From contig CM073324.1 in assembly GCA_037043015.1 (NCBI GenBank), positions 10,313,013-10,377,012 on the forward strand: a stretch of 64,000 nt of DNA, read 5' to 3'. The stretch is from Bryum argenteum. Lineage: Eukaryota > Streptophyta > Bryopsida > Bryales > Bryaceae. This document shows, one piece after another, positions 25,089 to 37,994 of the stretch (its first letter is position 1; every line of letters begins with the position of its first letter). The translations under genes were made by a program, and so were the position numbers. Below the pieces are notes generated by a model. That model made no database searches. It was not told the DNA's origin and worked only from the letters and a program-made list of their open reading frames with translations.

Positions 25089-25354
25089 GTCTCGTTCAAC
25101 TATAGAATACTATTGATGTGTAGAAAAGAACATCATTGATGAATATACCGAAGTTAGGGCGTAGGTTACTCAAATCCATCCAATCGAATTATCAACAAGT
25201 ACAGCAATCTAGTGTTCAAGTTGAATCCAAAGTCAAAAGAAGTTGAGGTTACACTAATGAGATACAAAAACTGGAGGAAGAGGTACTTGCATTCCGTCCA
25301 TTCAACATGAAGTAGCTCTTTTTTACACCCACATTGTTCAAATAGGATGTGACA

Positions 25355-25582
25355 TAAGGTAGGAGTGGCTAAAACCGTCCAGCCCAAAAACCGTCTGAAT
25401 TTTAGCTTTGCATACTTGGAATAGTGATGTAAAATTTTAATTATTTTTTGACAGTCTGCAAAGCTATCGCAAATCCATCCCAAAAAAAAGACATTTTTTG
25501 AGTAATCCTGTAATTTCCTATGAATATTTGAACCCTACTGTGCGGTTTTTGGGGCTGGACGATCTTAGCCACTCCTACCTTA
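25355..25582. mobile_element. 228-bp MITE-like element, TAAGGTAGGAGTGGC family, copy 2
   Basis: It has the same inverted ends as 5643-5873 and lies in the opposite orientation. The interior is alignable base for base with few differences. Confidence 0.7.
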
Positions 25583-25630
25583 GTCAATTGCAGCTGAGGC
25601 TGGAAATCTGTGCACAAACTATCCTTTTAT

Positions 25631-25631
<1 letters not shown>

Positions 25632-25672
<41 letters not shown>

Positions 25673-25678
25673 TAAAGC
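25632..25678. repeat. poly-T tract, 47 bp
   Basis: An uninterrupted T run. It could be the tail of an old retroposed sequence on the minus strand or plain slippage. No retroposon body is recognised beside it. Confidence 0.9.
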
Positions 25679-28676
25679 ATTCTCATATACCTATTATTCA
25701 GTCTAGTAAACACTGAACTTCATCTTTATGTTTCAAAGTTAATTGCTGACTGGATGTTCCAAGCAATATAAGACTCGTGAACACACATGGAATCGATAAA
25801 GAAAGAAGTATTTATGATATCAAAGTCACTTGATTCATTGACACTTAAAGATATTGGTATAGGGTAAATTTGCAGGAGGGGCTATAGATGTTGTAGACGT
25901 TTAGTACAGACAAGTCAATTTGTGGAAAGAATCATTGTTGTTGCAAAGATCATTGATGTTGGGCCCGTGAATGAGCCGAAACAAGATTGGTTAGAAGTTA
26001 GAGCTTCATATGTTTTGTCAAAGAGAATGAGAGTGGAAGTACTCTATCGAGCATACCCTACCTTCAAGAAAAGTCACAAAAATGAGTTGAATCAAATCGA
26101 CTACTCACTTTTTGATGCCCATAAATCTTGAGAGTTTGATGGTCCGAGTTTTCATTTGTAAGCAACTCAGAAGAAATAACAACTGGAGGAAGTCGAAAAC
26201 ATCGAAGACAAAGAGAGGAGGGAGAAAGAAACGTGCACTAAAAAGCCTTTGAGAATCATACAACACGCTGTTGTGAAGCTGATATTGCACCCACTTGCTG
26301 GGACAAATTGAGGAACTTCCATAATGTCCGCCTGAATCAGTAGAACTAAAACAAGTCAATCAACAAATGCATATTCTTCTCTGAAATCATCAAATCCAAC
26401 AATTACACATGCTAACAATTATCAGTGCCTGGGTCGATGGAGTAGTGTACCGCCATAGCTCTCTCGAGATAGCAGCTTTTGAACCAATTGACGAAGAATG
26501 CATATGCATCTGTCGCTGGAATAGCCGTAATGCTACTTTCAGTAATGCTTAAGCTGAATCAGGCATCGGTTGAGTACACGGCATTTTGAAGCTCCGTCGG
26601 GGGAATGTTCACCGCTGAATGATGCGTAATCTGCACTCTCGCTTGATTGCGAGAAAGCCCACAGCCGCTGGCGACTCCACAGACACCATATTGGCCGTTG
26701 CAGTAATCACACGTTCGATGATTTCAAGCTCATGTCTCTCTCTCACGATTCCAATTTTAGTTGCCCTCCCAATTGACACGGGAAACAATGACCTATGTGT
26801 AGAGAGTAGTTGATGATGTCTGTTACCAATTTCAATGTATCTTGATAGTGTATGCAACAAAAGGCACAGTTCCAGAGTCTATGAGAAAGCGGTGTGATTT
26901 TGGAAAGTGTAAAGACCTCTGTTGAGCGTGAGATTGCCGGAGCTAGAGACTCGAAATCGACCCAATAAGCCGTCACCAACTGAGGAGCAACAAACAAAAG
27001 TTTCATCGTTTCATTAACAAACAAAAAGCTACAAACAAGATTACATCATGAAGAAACGTAAGAAGTAATACTCAGCGCGGATGATAAGAAACTCATGGAA
27101 CTCAATTGAACCAGAACGTGATGATCAAGAAGTGAAGAAGCTCGAGGATGGTCGATCTGCTTCCACAAACCAGTAGAACAGATGCTTGTTTTTCGACATC
27201 AATGTAGCAGCAAACCCGTCACCAGATGCTCAGGAATGACACAATCGCAACTATTACTAGTAGATTTCGAATCGCTGTAACCACAAGTCTGTACACTTGC
27301 CATGGCAATCTAAGCTTCCTGTTGATTGATTAATCCAGGCACAGAACCAGAAACTGCTTGGATTGTGCACCTGACGATTCGAAGTGCTTGGATGTCATAT
27401 GAGAGATCGAAGGAGCTAGAGAGAATTGGATCAGAGCCGGTGGTGGATGTAAATTATGTATGTTTTCAGCAAGTACGTCAAGCTGAATGTTGTTTTTGGG
27501 TCAAAGTTGCGGGTGCAATGCCTGTCATCAATTCACAGGGGTTGTTGTATTAAGACTGTTAGAGTACCGTTCATGCTTAGGGAGAGCATATATACTTGTC
27601 GCAGTAATAAAGCTTTCCATGGTGAGAAACAAGATTGTTTACTTTTTATTGTTGTGCTTAATGGTTCGTTTTCTCCTCCCAAAACTGACACAATGTCTAA
27701 ATATTATTCACGAATTCTGAAGTGATGTCCTGGCTCGTGGGATTCCAATGCAACAAAGAATGGACAATGTATGCAAAAGCAGAAACTTTCAATGAAGTTA
27801 TTACAGTGGTGTATCCAATTGTAGCATCTACAAGTGTGAACCAACATTTCCATGAGATTTAGATAAGACGTCTTCAATGTATCAAATGTACATCTCATCT
27901 AAATTATGTTTGACAAATGAATAGGAATTTTGTTTGCTAAGACAACACTGCAAAGAGGTGGAGTTTCACTTCAGAGATTGAAGACTGAAGGTATCATGTG
28001 TTTTCCTCCCGTCTTATGATTTGAAAGGATACTGTATGTGTACTTATGGTAAGGTGTCCTATAATGGCGCAATTTTCAGCACAGAAAATCTACAGGAATG
28101 TTGCCAGCGCAAGCAATTTTTGTGCATGGGGAAAATTAATAAAAAACTAGAGCAAGTGGAATCATCATTTTTCAACTCTTCTACAGTAAGTAATGAATTT
28201 TCAAAGATGGAAATATAGGTGTTCCTAAAATGGTGCCCTAAAGTGACGCCCTATAATCTTTGCAGTGTGTACATGGTACTGTTGTATGGAGAAACTATTA
28301 TGTACGTGACAGTGAAGATTACTAGGGCTCCATTTTCGGCACTGCGCCATTTTTGGCTGCTCTACTATAAGCTTGACTTCACTTCTTTTGCCACCCACAA
28401 GCCTTTGCGTCAACGTGGGTAGGAGTTTCGGAGTTGCCAATACTACTGTCTTGAATGTTGCAATAAATCAGTGATGGAAAATGATTTAATATTTAATGTT
28501 TTATCCTGAACTTTTCTGCAGATGAAGGAAAGGTTTCATTGATGGGGTGGTTTGTAGCAAGATTGGGAAAAACTGACGGCTAGTTCATTATTAGTAGATG
28601 AAAATAACGTGTTAACACGGGTTGATTCTTGAAAACACTCGCTAATACTATTGAAAAATATTTTTAAAAAAAAGAT
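25679..28676. other. intergenic stretch, no supported gene
   Basis: Composition between about 26.4 and 27.5 kb is closer to that of the gene island, and several frames of 60-95 codons are open, mostly minus strand (26609-26860 and 26743-27024). I recognise no domain and cannot build a splice model. A decayed gene or an unannotated non-coding transcript is possible. At about 27880-27950 lies a single arm of the hairpin described at 28677. Confidence 0.4.
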
Positions 28677-28779
28677 CTTATTCATTTGTCAAACACAATT
28701 TAGATGAGATGTACATTTGATACATTGATGATGTCTTAGATGTACATCTCATCTAAATTGTGTCTGACAAATGAATAAG
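28677..28779. repeat. 103-bp foldback with 39-bp arms
   Basis: Arm 28677-28715 (starting CTTATTCATTTGTCA) pairs with 28741-28779 at 38 of 39 positions around a 25-base loop. The right arm and the flanking AATTTTGTTAGATAAGACAAC are repeated, diverged, at about 27880-27950. It is probably a foldback transposon remnant. As RNA it would form a long near-perfect hairpin. Confidence 0.8.
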
Positions 28780-31274
28780 AATTTTGTTAGATAAGACAAC
28801 CTTGATCGTAAGACATTATGGTACTTGCATGTCACCTCTTCCTTCATTTGAATTCCTTCTAGAATTACTTGAAACCGTTAAATTTCTTTCTAAAGTGTTC
28901 GTTTTTGGGGTGTTCCATTTGTAGCACATAGAAGAATCCAATATCTTCATTTTCTCATTCAAATAAATCAAGACAAAATGATGTGTGGAGTTTGGAAAAC
29001 TTATCACTGAAATTGCATGTGTGGTGTAAAGCACATTGGAATTTAGCACCTTGATATGATATGATTTTCAATGTAAACATAAAACCTTTCAACAAGTGAA
29101 CACTTAAACAAATCCTCAACCATTTGAGAAATTACTCAGACAATATGGTTCAAAGTAAATTAATTAGATGTGACTATAATACTTCTTTCACACTAGATTT
29201 TCTTAGAGCATGCCCAGCCCAGTGCACCAAGCCAAGCCGCTCAGCTGCAGGAAAACCTTGCATGCGCCGCTTGGCCGGGCGTAGCAGCCCCACCCTAGGC
29301 CAAGACACAAGTCAGAGGAAAAGGCCTCTCACCAATCACATTTGATGACAAGCAGATTATAATAGAAATTATTTTTGCCAATAGAATCTCTGTCATGTGT
29401 CACTCATCCATTGGTTAATATGAATGCTAAAATATGAATGAAGGCATGAGATAACTTGGAATTATGGTGTTTGAGAATTTAGAAGACCTCAACCCTCTTG
29501 ACTGGGTGACAGGGATAGTGTGTGGGCTGGGGCTCTTCGCCCAATAGTGAGTTGAAGTTTGATATTTAAGCTACCTCGAAAAACTGTAAAAAAGCAAGTA
29601 ACCCAATTATGGCAGGCCAAATTCCATACTTCACATTATTGATTGGCCCTTCCAAGAAATGGTCATCTGCTTTATTTGACTTTCAACTAAGAGTGTTCCC
29701 CTCTGAAATTCTGGCTTCGAGTATTATTGTGCACGTTGAAAAATGACATTTTTCTTAAAGGCCACGTTATTAGTCAAGTCCATGTGGTGGGCCTAACGGT
29801 CCCCAAGATTTCCAAGAACATTTTCAATATTATATTGCACCCCTTTATAAATTTTATGGGAAGAAGGGAAAAAAATAAAAAAATAAAAAAATCTATAATT
29901 TTCAATGCATCTCAATGAGGAGATTCTGAAAAGCATTTATTTTTTTCTATTTTTATTTTTTTCTAAACTCAAGGTCAAATAGTGGTGAACATTTACCAAA
30001 TTGGAATATTCCTATGGGAACCCGGAGTCTCGCCAACAACAAGTACATGTATTCAATTGCAAATGATATGGTTCATCATAATAATAAAAATAAAAATTTA
30101 AAAAAAAAAAAAAGAAAAAAGAAAGAAAGAAAGAATTTGGCTTGAAACATATCAACAATGTATATCCCAATATTGTTGAGAACTACTCATCATCAGATAC
30201 ACTTCACTAACTATCCCAACCTATGTACCACTGTAGTCGTTGGCGGGCAGGGTTGAAGGTGAATGAAAAATATACATGTAGTGTAGTTTGTTGGATGTAG
30301 TGTAAGAACTCTTTTTCTTCATAAAACCCTTGATTATATGAACAGGACACTTATAGAAGTCTACACATTTCAGTGACTTGTTTTGGAAAGTCAAACTTCT
30401 TCATCAAATTTGCAACCAACTTCCATGCAAAATCGCAATCAATTAACAAAAACCTACACATTTAATACCATATCACTACTTATCCATGTCATCCCTAAAG
30501 AAACTTAGATTTCAAGAAGTGTCTACTCTAATTCCACTTTCCCCAAAAAAATTATTTCATTTATGTGAATTGTAAGTCGATTCAGTGGCCACTAGTACAT
30601 GCATGATATACTGGAAAACACTGAAGCATACTTATGAAGTCGAAATCAATTGGAGTCCTTGGTCAAGGTCATACTCAAGATGCTACAGGCTCTTATCATT
30701 CAACTAGAATCCAAGAGATTTAGGAAAGAAAAGGCCACATACATATCATAATTTACTGCATGTACAATGAAGAAGAAGCTATCTATCAATGATAACAAAA
30801 TTCAACACCTCTCAAGTCAAAGTATTAGATACTAAGTTGTTAGTAACACCAGTATGTACAACATGAGCGTAAGAGGGAAGTACCGACAGATTGTGGCTCC
30901 TAGAGCTGTAAAAACCACATAAGCAGGATACATTAGTAGCACCAGAATAATAAACATAATCAGGTTAGCATGGAAACCCAATCTCCACAATGAGGCGGCA
31001 CATGGCCATTGCAACTGGCATCCTTCGGATGAAATGCTGTCAGAGGATACATCTGCATCATGGCACATCATTCAAACCCCGCAACCACCCCACCCTCCCC
31101 AAACTTCAGCCAAAAACGAACCAAAGAAAAAAAAAACCCTCCAGCTTAATTATTTGATCCTAAAACTTTTATAGATATACACCTACTTAAAGGGTGCCTG
31201 GTTCTCTGTTGGTTGGTTAGAGTGGAGCTATGGTGGTTGTTTAAAGTGAAGCTATTTGTGAGGAGGTTGAGCTA
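28780..31274. other. intergenic stretch downstream of the At4g15545-like gene
   Basis: No coding gene is recognised. A short GC-rich patch lies at 29213-29310, and A-rich tracts (AAAGAAAG) near 30100-30135. The 3' end of the neighbouring minus-strand transcript probably extends into the right-hand part. Confidence 0.45.
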
Positions 31275-33529
31275 TCAAGCAGGACAAGGCTTGAGACCCG
31301 CTGGTTGCTCTCCAGGAAGATTAGAAGCAGGAGGATCGGGAAGAGGAGGGTTTATATATCGACTGAGAAGCTCTGTGAATTTTTCTGTGAGGTCAAAATT
31401 GTCTGGCCCAAATATCACACTCGACTTTTGCTTTGTTTCCTGCAATTTTAAACCCCACTACTACTTTGTAGACCATGCTAATCACTTGAGATAAGTGGGT
31501 GCATTGATCAGGTTGAAGGGCTCTAAAACTGAGTTTGAAAACAAGCAATGAGGAAGCTTACCTCCCGAGTCTGTCGATGCGCATTCAGCTCCTTGATGTT
31601 GGTTAGAAACTCACTAAACTGTTCATAAGACAACCGGTTCCTGCATTGAAACAGTATTGTGAGAAGGAGTACTATAAAACGATTACCTGCACATGGAATT
31701 CGTGTGAGTGCTGTTCATGGTATTGGCTCTTTACCTTGCTTGACGGAAAAATTCCTTGCCGTCAACGCGAGGTGATCTTGCTGCAAATAATAAGCACCAA
31801 ATAATAAGCACCGAATCTAAACACACGGACGTAAATCAGATGGTGTATATGACAAGCTAATATCCTTAATCGTGATGTCCAATATAAGATTTACACTGTC
31901 CTAATTGCGCTACCTGAATGACTGTCTGATGGAAAACGAGGAGTAAGAGGACCCAATGGACTCTTGCTTAGATGCCACGGACTCTGCCCAGATGATGCGC
32001 CTGTAGATGTATAATGCCATAAATGATACACACACCATTGATAGAAATAATTATTGTATACACACCGTTAGTTATCCACAATGCACTTTCAAGCTTTGCA
32101 ATAAACATCATCTACAAACCTGCAGTGCTGACAATCGTTAGAATATCCATCACACACAGATGATCATCATGCGTAGTAGAACTTTATCAATAATGATGCA
32201 AGACTTCGCTAATGATATGAATGTGCAAAGATTAAATGTGAACGTACGCTCTTCCGGAACTGGATCAGGGCCCACAGATTTGTCAGCCGCTACGGGCTCT
32301 GGGTCACAATCCGGACATTCCTCTCTTTTGCAAGAAAATGGTCCTTCAACTGAAAGCAGTGATCACCAAATACAGTTAGAATCATACCCCGAGACGAACA
32401 GACTGAAACGGGAGAGATAACAAAGACAAAAAACAGAAAACAAAAAGTTGCTAAAATAGCTTCATAATCCAAGATTGGGTTTGACATATGCCTCTCTTGC
32501 ATCCTAACCTTTTGAGCTGGTTTTTAGGTGTTTATGATTTTAAAAATCTGGAATGCGAGGTTTGATACAGTAATGTATCAGAAGAAGTCTTACTTTCTCG
32601 TTTTGAGTAAGGAGGTGAGGTATCCTTCGGCTCTGGGGATAATGACGAGCCACAGGGGGATGCTGATGGGCAAGGCTTTTTTCCATCCTGTGATCAACAT
32701 ACTTCACGTTAAACAGGGTTATGCTGAAGTATACGGGCAGCTAATCTCTATGGACGTGTATCCAGTATGCAACGGTCCTGGACAAAAGATAACCCAAACA
32801 AACTTCAATTCGAACCTCGGAATCATCAGGATCATCCTCCAGTGCTTTCATCAATGCCTTCTTGAACTCGTCCAGCTGCCACACATTTGCCAGGAAATCA
32901 TTTATCAGCATCTTCGAAGCCAACAAATTCCGTACTCTGGTGGCGAAAGAAGACAGTCGGTAAAGACACCCACCCTGTGAAAAGATGAATAAGCAACGAA
33001 GAACTCAAAGAAAAGATGTTCAACTTAGTATCCAACTTCTTGCTGTATTCTTTACTTCATGCATGAGGGTACCTTTCTAACTTGGGACATCAGCTTCTTT
33101 ACTTGACCTGAGAGGGTGCTATTATCTGCGGCCAATTTTTTCTGCACAGCAAGAACGTGAAACATTCAGAAACGACAAGACGTAACTCAACACCTGCTAC
33201 TCAAGTTGTACAAACCCGATGACTGAATCAATGGCTCGAGCGGAAGGGAGGTGAAAACAATGGAACACCTGTCCCTCCATGGCAAGAGTCAGCTTGGCCG
33301 TAGTTTCTGCCGAGAGAGTTTCTGCTCCCATGACCCGTGTTTGCAGGCTTCCGATGACAGCATCTTTCTCAGCAAGCTTGGACCTCAAACCTGATGTCTC
33401 GGCTTCAAGTTTTTTAACACGGCTGGTAACAGCATACTGCACCACCTGCTGCGCTACTTGCAACTGCTGATCGGGATCCTTGGGCAGGGCAGCAACCACG
33501 GCATTCGAAAGATTGCTGTCGCTCCCCAT
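31275..33529 (-). CDS. At4g15545-like coiled-coil protein
   Basis: Nine coding exons give an open frame of 353 aa: 33529-33269, 33141-33073, 32974-32816, 32687-32594, 32349-32248, 32000-31914, 31780-31735, 31640-31562 and 31439-31275. Every junction is GT-AG and the phases agree. The N-terminal 160 residues are a helical, coiled-coil-prone region (VKKLEAETSGLRSKLAEKD, then KKLAADNSTLSGQVKKL, then FKKALMKAL). A Ser/Pro-rich middle follows, and then the conserved block RVDGKEFFRQARNRLSYEQF with LNAHRQTREET and FGPDN. That order matches the plant family of Arabidopsis At4g15545. From memory, some members of that family interact with the ER-body protein NAI2. No catalytic motif is visible and the molecular role is unknown. 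The tail past FGPDN ends Pro-rich and is less conserved. The third exon could instead end 12 bases further along, at a second in-frame donor. Confidence 0.88.
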
Positions 33530-34388
33530 CTTCGCTTATGCTTCAGGGCAGTCCAAGCTCCCGTGGAATTTGGATGATTGAGCGTGCCAAGCCCGACGGC
33601 CTGTCTTCATGGAGGCCCAGACCCTCACATGGCACCACGGAGGATGACTTCATGCGACACCCTTCAAAAACCCGTTCGAGGAAACCGTTACTTTCCAGTG
33701 AAACTAACTTTTGGTTTAAAACTTCTCCGAATCGGCCAAGCCCTAATATTTACTACAATACGAGACTACTTCAGTGAGAGTTGACTGAGCAGTTAAAACT
33801 CCAATTGGAATCGCAAATTATTCTCCCATGAGTTAGTGATTGTCACCTAAAAAATGTGGATGATTCCTCGTTTTCTGAACTCCTTGACATTCTCCTCTGT
33901 TTTGAGTTCTTCAATGCTGAAATTACCCTGTAAGTAACTCTGCAGCCATCATTCCTCATTTTCCATCATTCACAGCAACCAAGTCGACATTAGGTGGTAG
34001 TTGTGCCAGCTTCAAGATGACAACAATCACTGGGGTACCTCATACTTCTTAACTTCAAAGGCCCAGGGGCAACAGCAATGGATTTATGAGACATGTCAAA
34101 CAACAGCCCAAAAAACGTAGGCGATTCTGGAAGGTCTGACTCAATAATGGTCGACATGATAAGTTGCCAATTCTTGCTTGAGAGATAGATTCGGTTACTT
34201 CGACTACACATTCCGCCACTATCCTTCAGGTCTAGACGGGAAGGGTAGAAAGTTGAAGGGAATTAGTTCCTAGAATCATGGTACAAATTGAGCAAAGTCC
34301 TTGAGGCTCATGCTACTAGAGTGCTCATGCTTGGAAGCATCTAAAAGCAGCTGGAGTTCCAATATAGAGAATTGCATTTCTATAATTA
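33530..34388. other. intergenic between two same-strand genes
   Basis: The 859 bases between the 3' end of the ZIP gene and the start of the At4g15545-like gene should hold the ZIP 3' UTR and the promoter of the downstream gene. No repeat and no credible coding frame is seen. The open frame at 33990-34211 is short and unrecognised. Confidence 0.5.
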
Positions 34389-36098
34389 CTACAAGGATGT
34401 GCCGCAGTAAGGCGTCTGCAGGCATACAAGCCGAACGGTGACTACACACATGATTGTCAACACTACGCCGAATAAAATGCCGACATATGTGGTGTTGGGA
34501 TCCACCTTAACAGATTGCTGGCCTCGAAAGAAAGCTACCGCTCGGGACCATGGGAACACGCTCCCTCCTGCCAGAACGAGCCAAAATTCAAGCCCGCTTG
34601 GGTCCACTCCGGAAAGCGCTGCAAAGACAGCTCCCATGGGAGCAGCCATGGCAGAACAAGCAGCTGCTAGAATGGAGCCCTTCTTGCTACCTGAAGCTCC
34701 ATAGACTAAGCTCCCCACGGCAACTCCACGCGGTAGACCGTGCAGCGCCACCAGAAAAACCAAGTACCGGTTATACCCACTTGTAGCCGCGACACCCATG
34801 GCCAGCCCCTCCACGAAAGAGTAAAAAGAAATGGCAAGAGATGCCAAGCATGCCGACCTTGCCAATGGGCTCGTGATTGCTGACCCAAGTAAGAATACTT
34901 CCCCCTTGGCCTTCGGTTTCGACTTGACAAAATTTCGAAGCAGCAGGAGCTGCAAGAACGCGCCACCACAGACGAGGAAGACGATCTGGATGATGTTTAC
35001 CCTCCCGTCTAGCAGCATCTGTAGCGGCTTCCAGGTCGCCGTCACTAAGGCGATGCCTTCTCCGATTCCAGTAGCCATAGCCACTGGCAACGTTACGGAG
35101 CTCAGCAGCAGCGAGTGTATGACCACCCCAAGTAAGGGACCGATTCCGAGGCTGAGATAAATTAGGAACAAGTTGACTTTCTCGGGTTGAGCTCCCTCGT
35201 TGCTATCCAGCAATGCACTGATAGCCTCCATGAATGTCACGGCAAGGATGGCGGCCGCAGCGACCTCGGACTTCTCTGCATCTTTGAAGCTGTCAGGCAT
35301 CACTTCGGCCACGACCATCCAGATCATGCAGCCCCCTGCGAAGCCCATACAGAGCGGCAGAAACATTTGAAAAGCTTCCGCGCACAAGAAAGCGGGCACA
35401 GCGACCAGTGGCTGTGGCAGCGATGTAAAGATGCTCCATAGCATCGATTGCTTCGCCGACAAACCTTGGCTCGATAGCAGCAAGCTCACAGCTAACCCCT
35501 CGGGAATGTTGTGAACCGCTATGGCGATGGTCACCATCAAGCCCTGCGATAGCCCCTTTGGACCTGCGAACGAGACACCGACTCCCGAGCCCTCACCAAA
35601 TGAATGCAAGGTCATGATGGAAACAACCAAGATCATTTTGCGAACGTCTGCTCCCTTCACATCCAGCATGCTTACTTCGCCGAAGTACTTTTCCACAAGA
35701 TGCTGGCTTACGTAGATGAACAAGCCGCCTGCTAAGATGCCGATCACCACCTTGCTGCCGCCTCCAAACCTTTGCCCCTCTTCTATGAGATCGAAGCTGG
35801 CTGTGAGCATCACGCCGGCCGCCACCCCGTTGCAGATGCCTCCCCAGCGAGGCTCCAACTGCACGAAGAAGAACGGCAAGGCCCCCAGCCCCGTCGCCAC
35901 CGCCATAATTAGTGTAAGCCATGCCACTGTCAGAACGGGTACCTTTGTGCTTGCAACTTGATCTTCCGCAAACACTTTGTTCACGATGGCTTCCGCTTCA
36001 GCCCCCACCGGAACGATCGCAAGCTGCGAGAGAAGAGCTGCAACCACAAGAACCTGCAGGACTCGGCACAGCGAGCTAGGGCTCTTCATCGTCACCAT
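34389..36098 (-). CDS. ZIP-family metal transporter, At3g08650-like
   Basis: An intronless coding region of 569 aa. The first ATG is at 36098; an open frame reaches 15 bases further up but begins at TTG after a stop. An N-terminal signal-like hydrophobic stretch (about residues 12-33) is followed by many membrane segments. ZIP signature histidines and acidic residues are clear: HSFGEG at about 165-170 and HNIPEGLAVS at about 196-205. These are the helix IV and V metal-binding motifs that carry Zn2+ or related divalent cations. The second half is a further, diverged set of hydrophobic segments (FVEGLAMG and ALHGLPRG echo the motifs), so the protein looks internally duplicated. Family and length fit the plant 'putative zinc transporter At3g08650' group. 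Substrate and membrane are inferred, not shown. It lies upstream of, and on the same strand as, the At4g15545-like gene. Confidence 0.92.
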   Translation of the reverse strand: MVTMKSPSSLCRVLQVLVVAALLSQLAIVPVGAEAEAIVNKVFAEDQVASTKVPVLTVAWLTLIMAVATGLGALPFFFVQLEPRWGGICNGVAAGVMLTASFDLIEEGQRFGGGSKVVIGILAGGLFIYVSQHLVEKYFGEVSMLDVKGADVRKMILVVSIMTLHSFGEGSGVGVSFAGPKGLSQGLMVTIAIAVHNIPEGLAVSLLLSSQGLSAKQSMLWSIFTSLPQPLVAVPAFLCAEAFQMFLPLCMGFAGGCMIWMVVAEVMPDSFKDAEKSEVAAAAILAVTFMEAISALLDSNEGAQPEKVNLFLIYLSLGIGPLLGVVIHSLLLSSVTLPVAMATGIGEGIALVTATWKPLQMLLDGRVNIIQIVFLVCGGAFLQLLLLRNFVKSKPKAKGEVFLLGSAITSPLARSACLASLAISFYSFVEGLAMGVAATSGYNRYLVFLVALHGLPRGVAVGSLVYGASGSKKGSILAAACSAMAAPMGAVFAALSGVDPSGLEFWLVLAGGSVFPWSRAVAFFRGQQSVKVDPNTTYVGILFGVVLTIMCVVTVRLVCLQTPYCGTSL

Positions 36099-37994
36099 AG
36101 CTGCCTTGGACAATCACTGTCGTTGCCCTCATCTACTTCTCAGAAACAGCATCACCTGTAGTAACACATGTTCGATATCATTACCAGATGCTCGTGTACA
36201 TGTTTTAACTCTCTAGTATGCCTTGTCTCAGAAACCCTACTCTGGTAGTATAACATACAAATCAATAAACGATATTCTGATGCTTTGATTGCCAGGATGA
36301 AAGGAATTCTGCAAAACCAGCATTGCTTCTATAAAACTAGGTACATCTCAAACCAAAAGTAACATATTCTACAACTATAGCATCACATACAGGCAAATGA
36401 GCTCCGCTGCATCAATTTATGTTGCAACCAGAAACTACTCGTGGGATCGATGTACCTTTGATTGCAAAGGAGCTTCCCCTGCTCCTGCCGCTGGGCATGA
36501 CCTAACCCTTCATTAATGCAGGGCATGACCTAATGCACCATGGTTGCAAATCTGCGCAACCCCAATCCCAGCCTCTTTTCCGCGATCGCCTAAGTTTGTC
36601 GTCCTTACAAGACGGTTGAAACCCACATGAGGAGATCAGAATTGAAAAAAAGCTCCAACTTCGATTTCTACACCTGAAACCTGAGACTCTGCAGTCAACC
36701 CTCGACTCAAACCTGAGGCTCAGTTGAGCATAAAAACTGTGGGTACTTTTATGATACTGCTCAACGATCGAAGAAGCTTGTGACTGAATAGCTCTGAAAC
36801 TGGCGCAATGCCCTACAATACTAAGTTCCACGACTCCGGAGAGTCGATGAAACTGACCTCCCCCTTCGCGTTCACAAACGCGGAAGAGCTGACAATGACA
36901 AAGAATACTACAAGCAATTTCTCCAGTCAGCTTCTCGCAATGAAGACCACTCCCGCTATAGACCACGTTACAAGCCACGCTATAATCGACCGGTATTCTG
37001 TGACGTGCACTGCACACGGTATTGAACTCCGAAAGGCTCGTGAGTTTCTCTTTTCTTGATGTTTATTTTTCCACCATTCACATAAAAAGTAATTGTCTCT
37101 AGCAAAAACTTTAGAGTGTACGAATAATTAGAAGGCTCTTCTTAACCCTTGAAGAAAAATAGAAAATTACTCCCTTTGTCCCATGATGTTTGATTGATAT
37201 TGCAAATCTCTTCGGATTAAGCTTAATTTTGATAATTGGAAAAAAATTGTTTAGTGGGATAGATTGCTTTCTCTAAGACCTTTGTAGTAATATATAATTT
37301 GATAATATTTTCTTTAGTAATCATAGGGTTTTCACAAGCCAAAGCTTGGGCAAATTCTGACGGATCAAGAATTACCCGCCTTGATCTCAATTGATGATAA
37401 TGAGAGGTGCAGCGATAGTGAGTGGAAAGTCTCTTGAAGTAAATAACGTGTTTGAGTGTGAAATGGATATGGATAGATAGCTAGGATTGTGGGGGCCGCT
37501 ACCTCTAGCGAATAGGGCATTTCCAATGGGGCAAAATATAGCCAAAGAGGAGGGGTTGATGAATGGAGAACCCCTTTGAATCTACGCCATTTTCGTAGAG
37601 AACGACTAAATGACCTTGCTACATATGCTGACTTCTACCACACCATGACAGAAAAATTAAGAGGACTTGAAGTCTGAAATTTTTGAGGTTTTCTAGTAGG
37701 CAACATGAAATCATCAAAAAGTCAAGTTAGATGTGTATTGATGTGGCGGGCTGCCACATCTTATGATTCTTGAGAGTTTCTCTAGGGGGCCGCCGAAGAG
37801 AGTCTTATAGGCAGTCCCTTGGAATCGTAAAAGACCTTTGCCTTGCTACATGTCGTTAGACTTATCCCTTTAGCTAGTCTCGTAGAAATGCCCTTATCAA
37901 GTGCTTAAGAGCCCTCACTAGTGGTTTTCAGAAATGTATCTCATGCGGACATACAATATACAATAGATTGTTCAATTTTAAATTAACCCGTATT
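36099..37994. other. upstream region of the ZIP gene; no supported coding gene
   Basis: Composition is gene-like up to about 37060, which suggests a long 5' leader, possibly with an intron ending near 36158 (CTACAG on the minus strand). The 171-codon minus-strand frame at 36502-37017 is Cys/Ser/Arg-rich with no recognisable similarity and is not called. From 37060 the DNA becomes AT-rich. Confidence 0.4.

Noticed and set aside
25632..25678. The T run as the poly-A tail of a processed pseudogene on the minus strand
   Set aside because: No gene-like body or target duplication could be recognised next to it.
26609..27024. Minus-strand frames with fairly protein-like composition
   Set aside because: No domain recognised and no consistent exon chain. 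Noted in the intergenic entry instead.
36502..37017. 171-codon minus-strand reading frame upstream of the ZIP gene
   Set aside because: No recognisable domain, Cys/Ser/Arg-rich composition, and a position fitting the leader or promoter of the ZIP gene.
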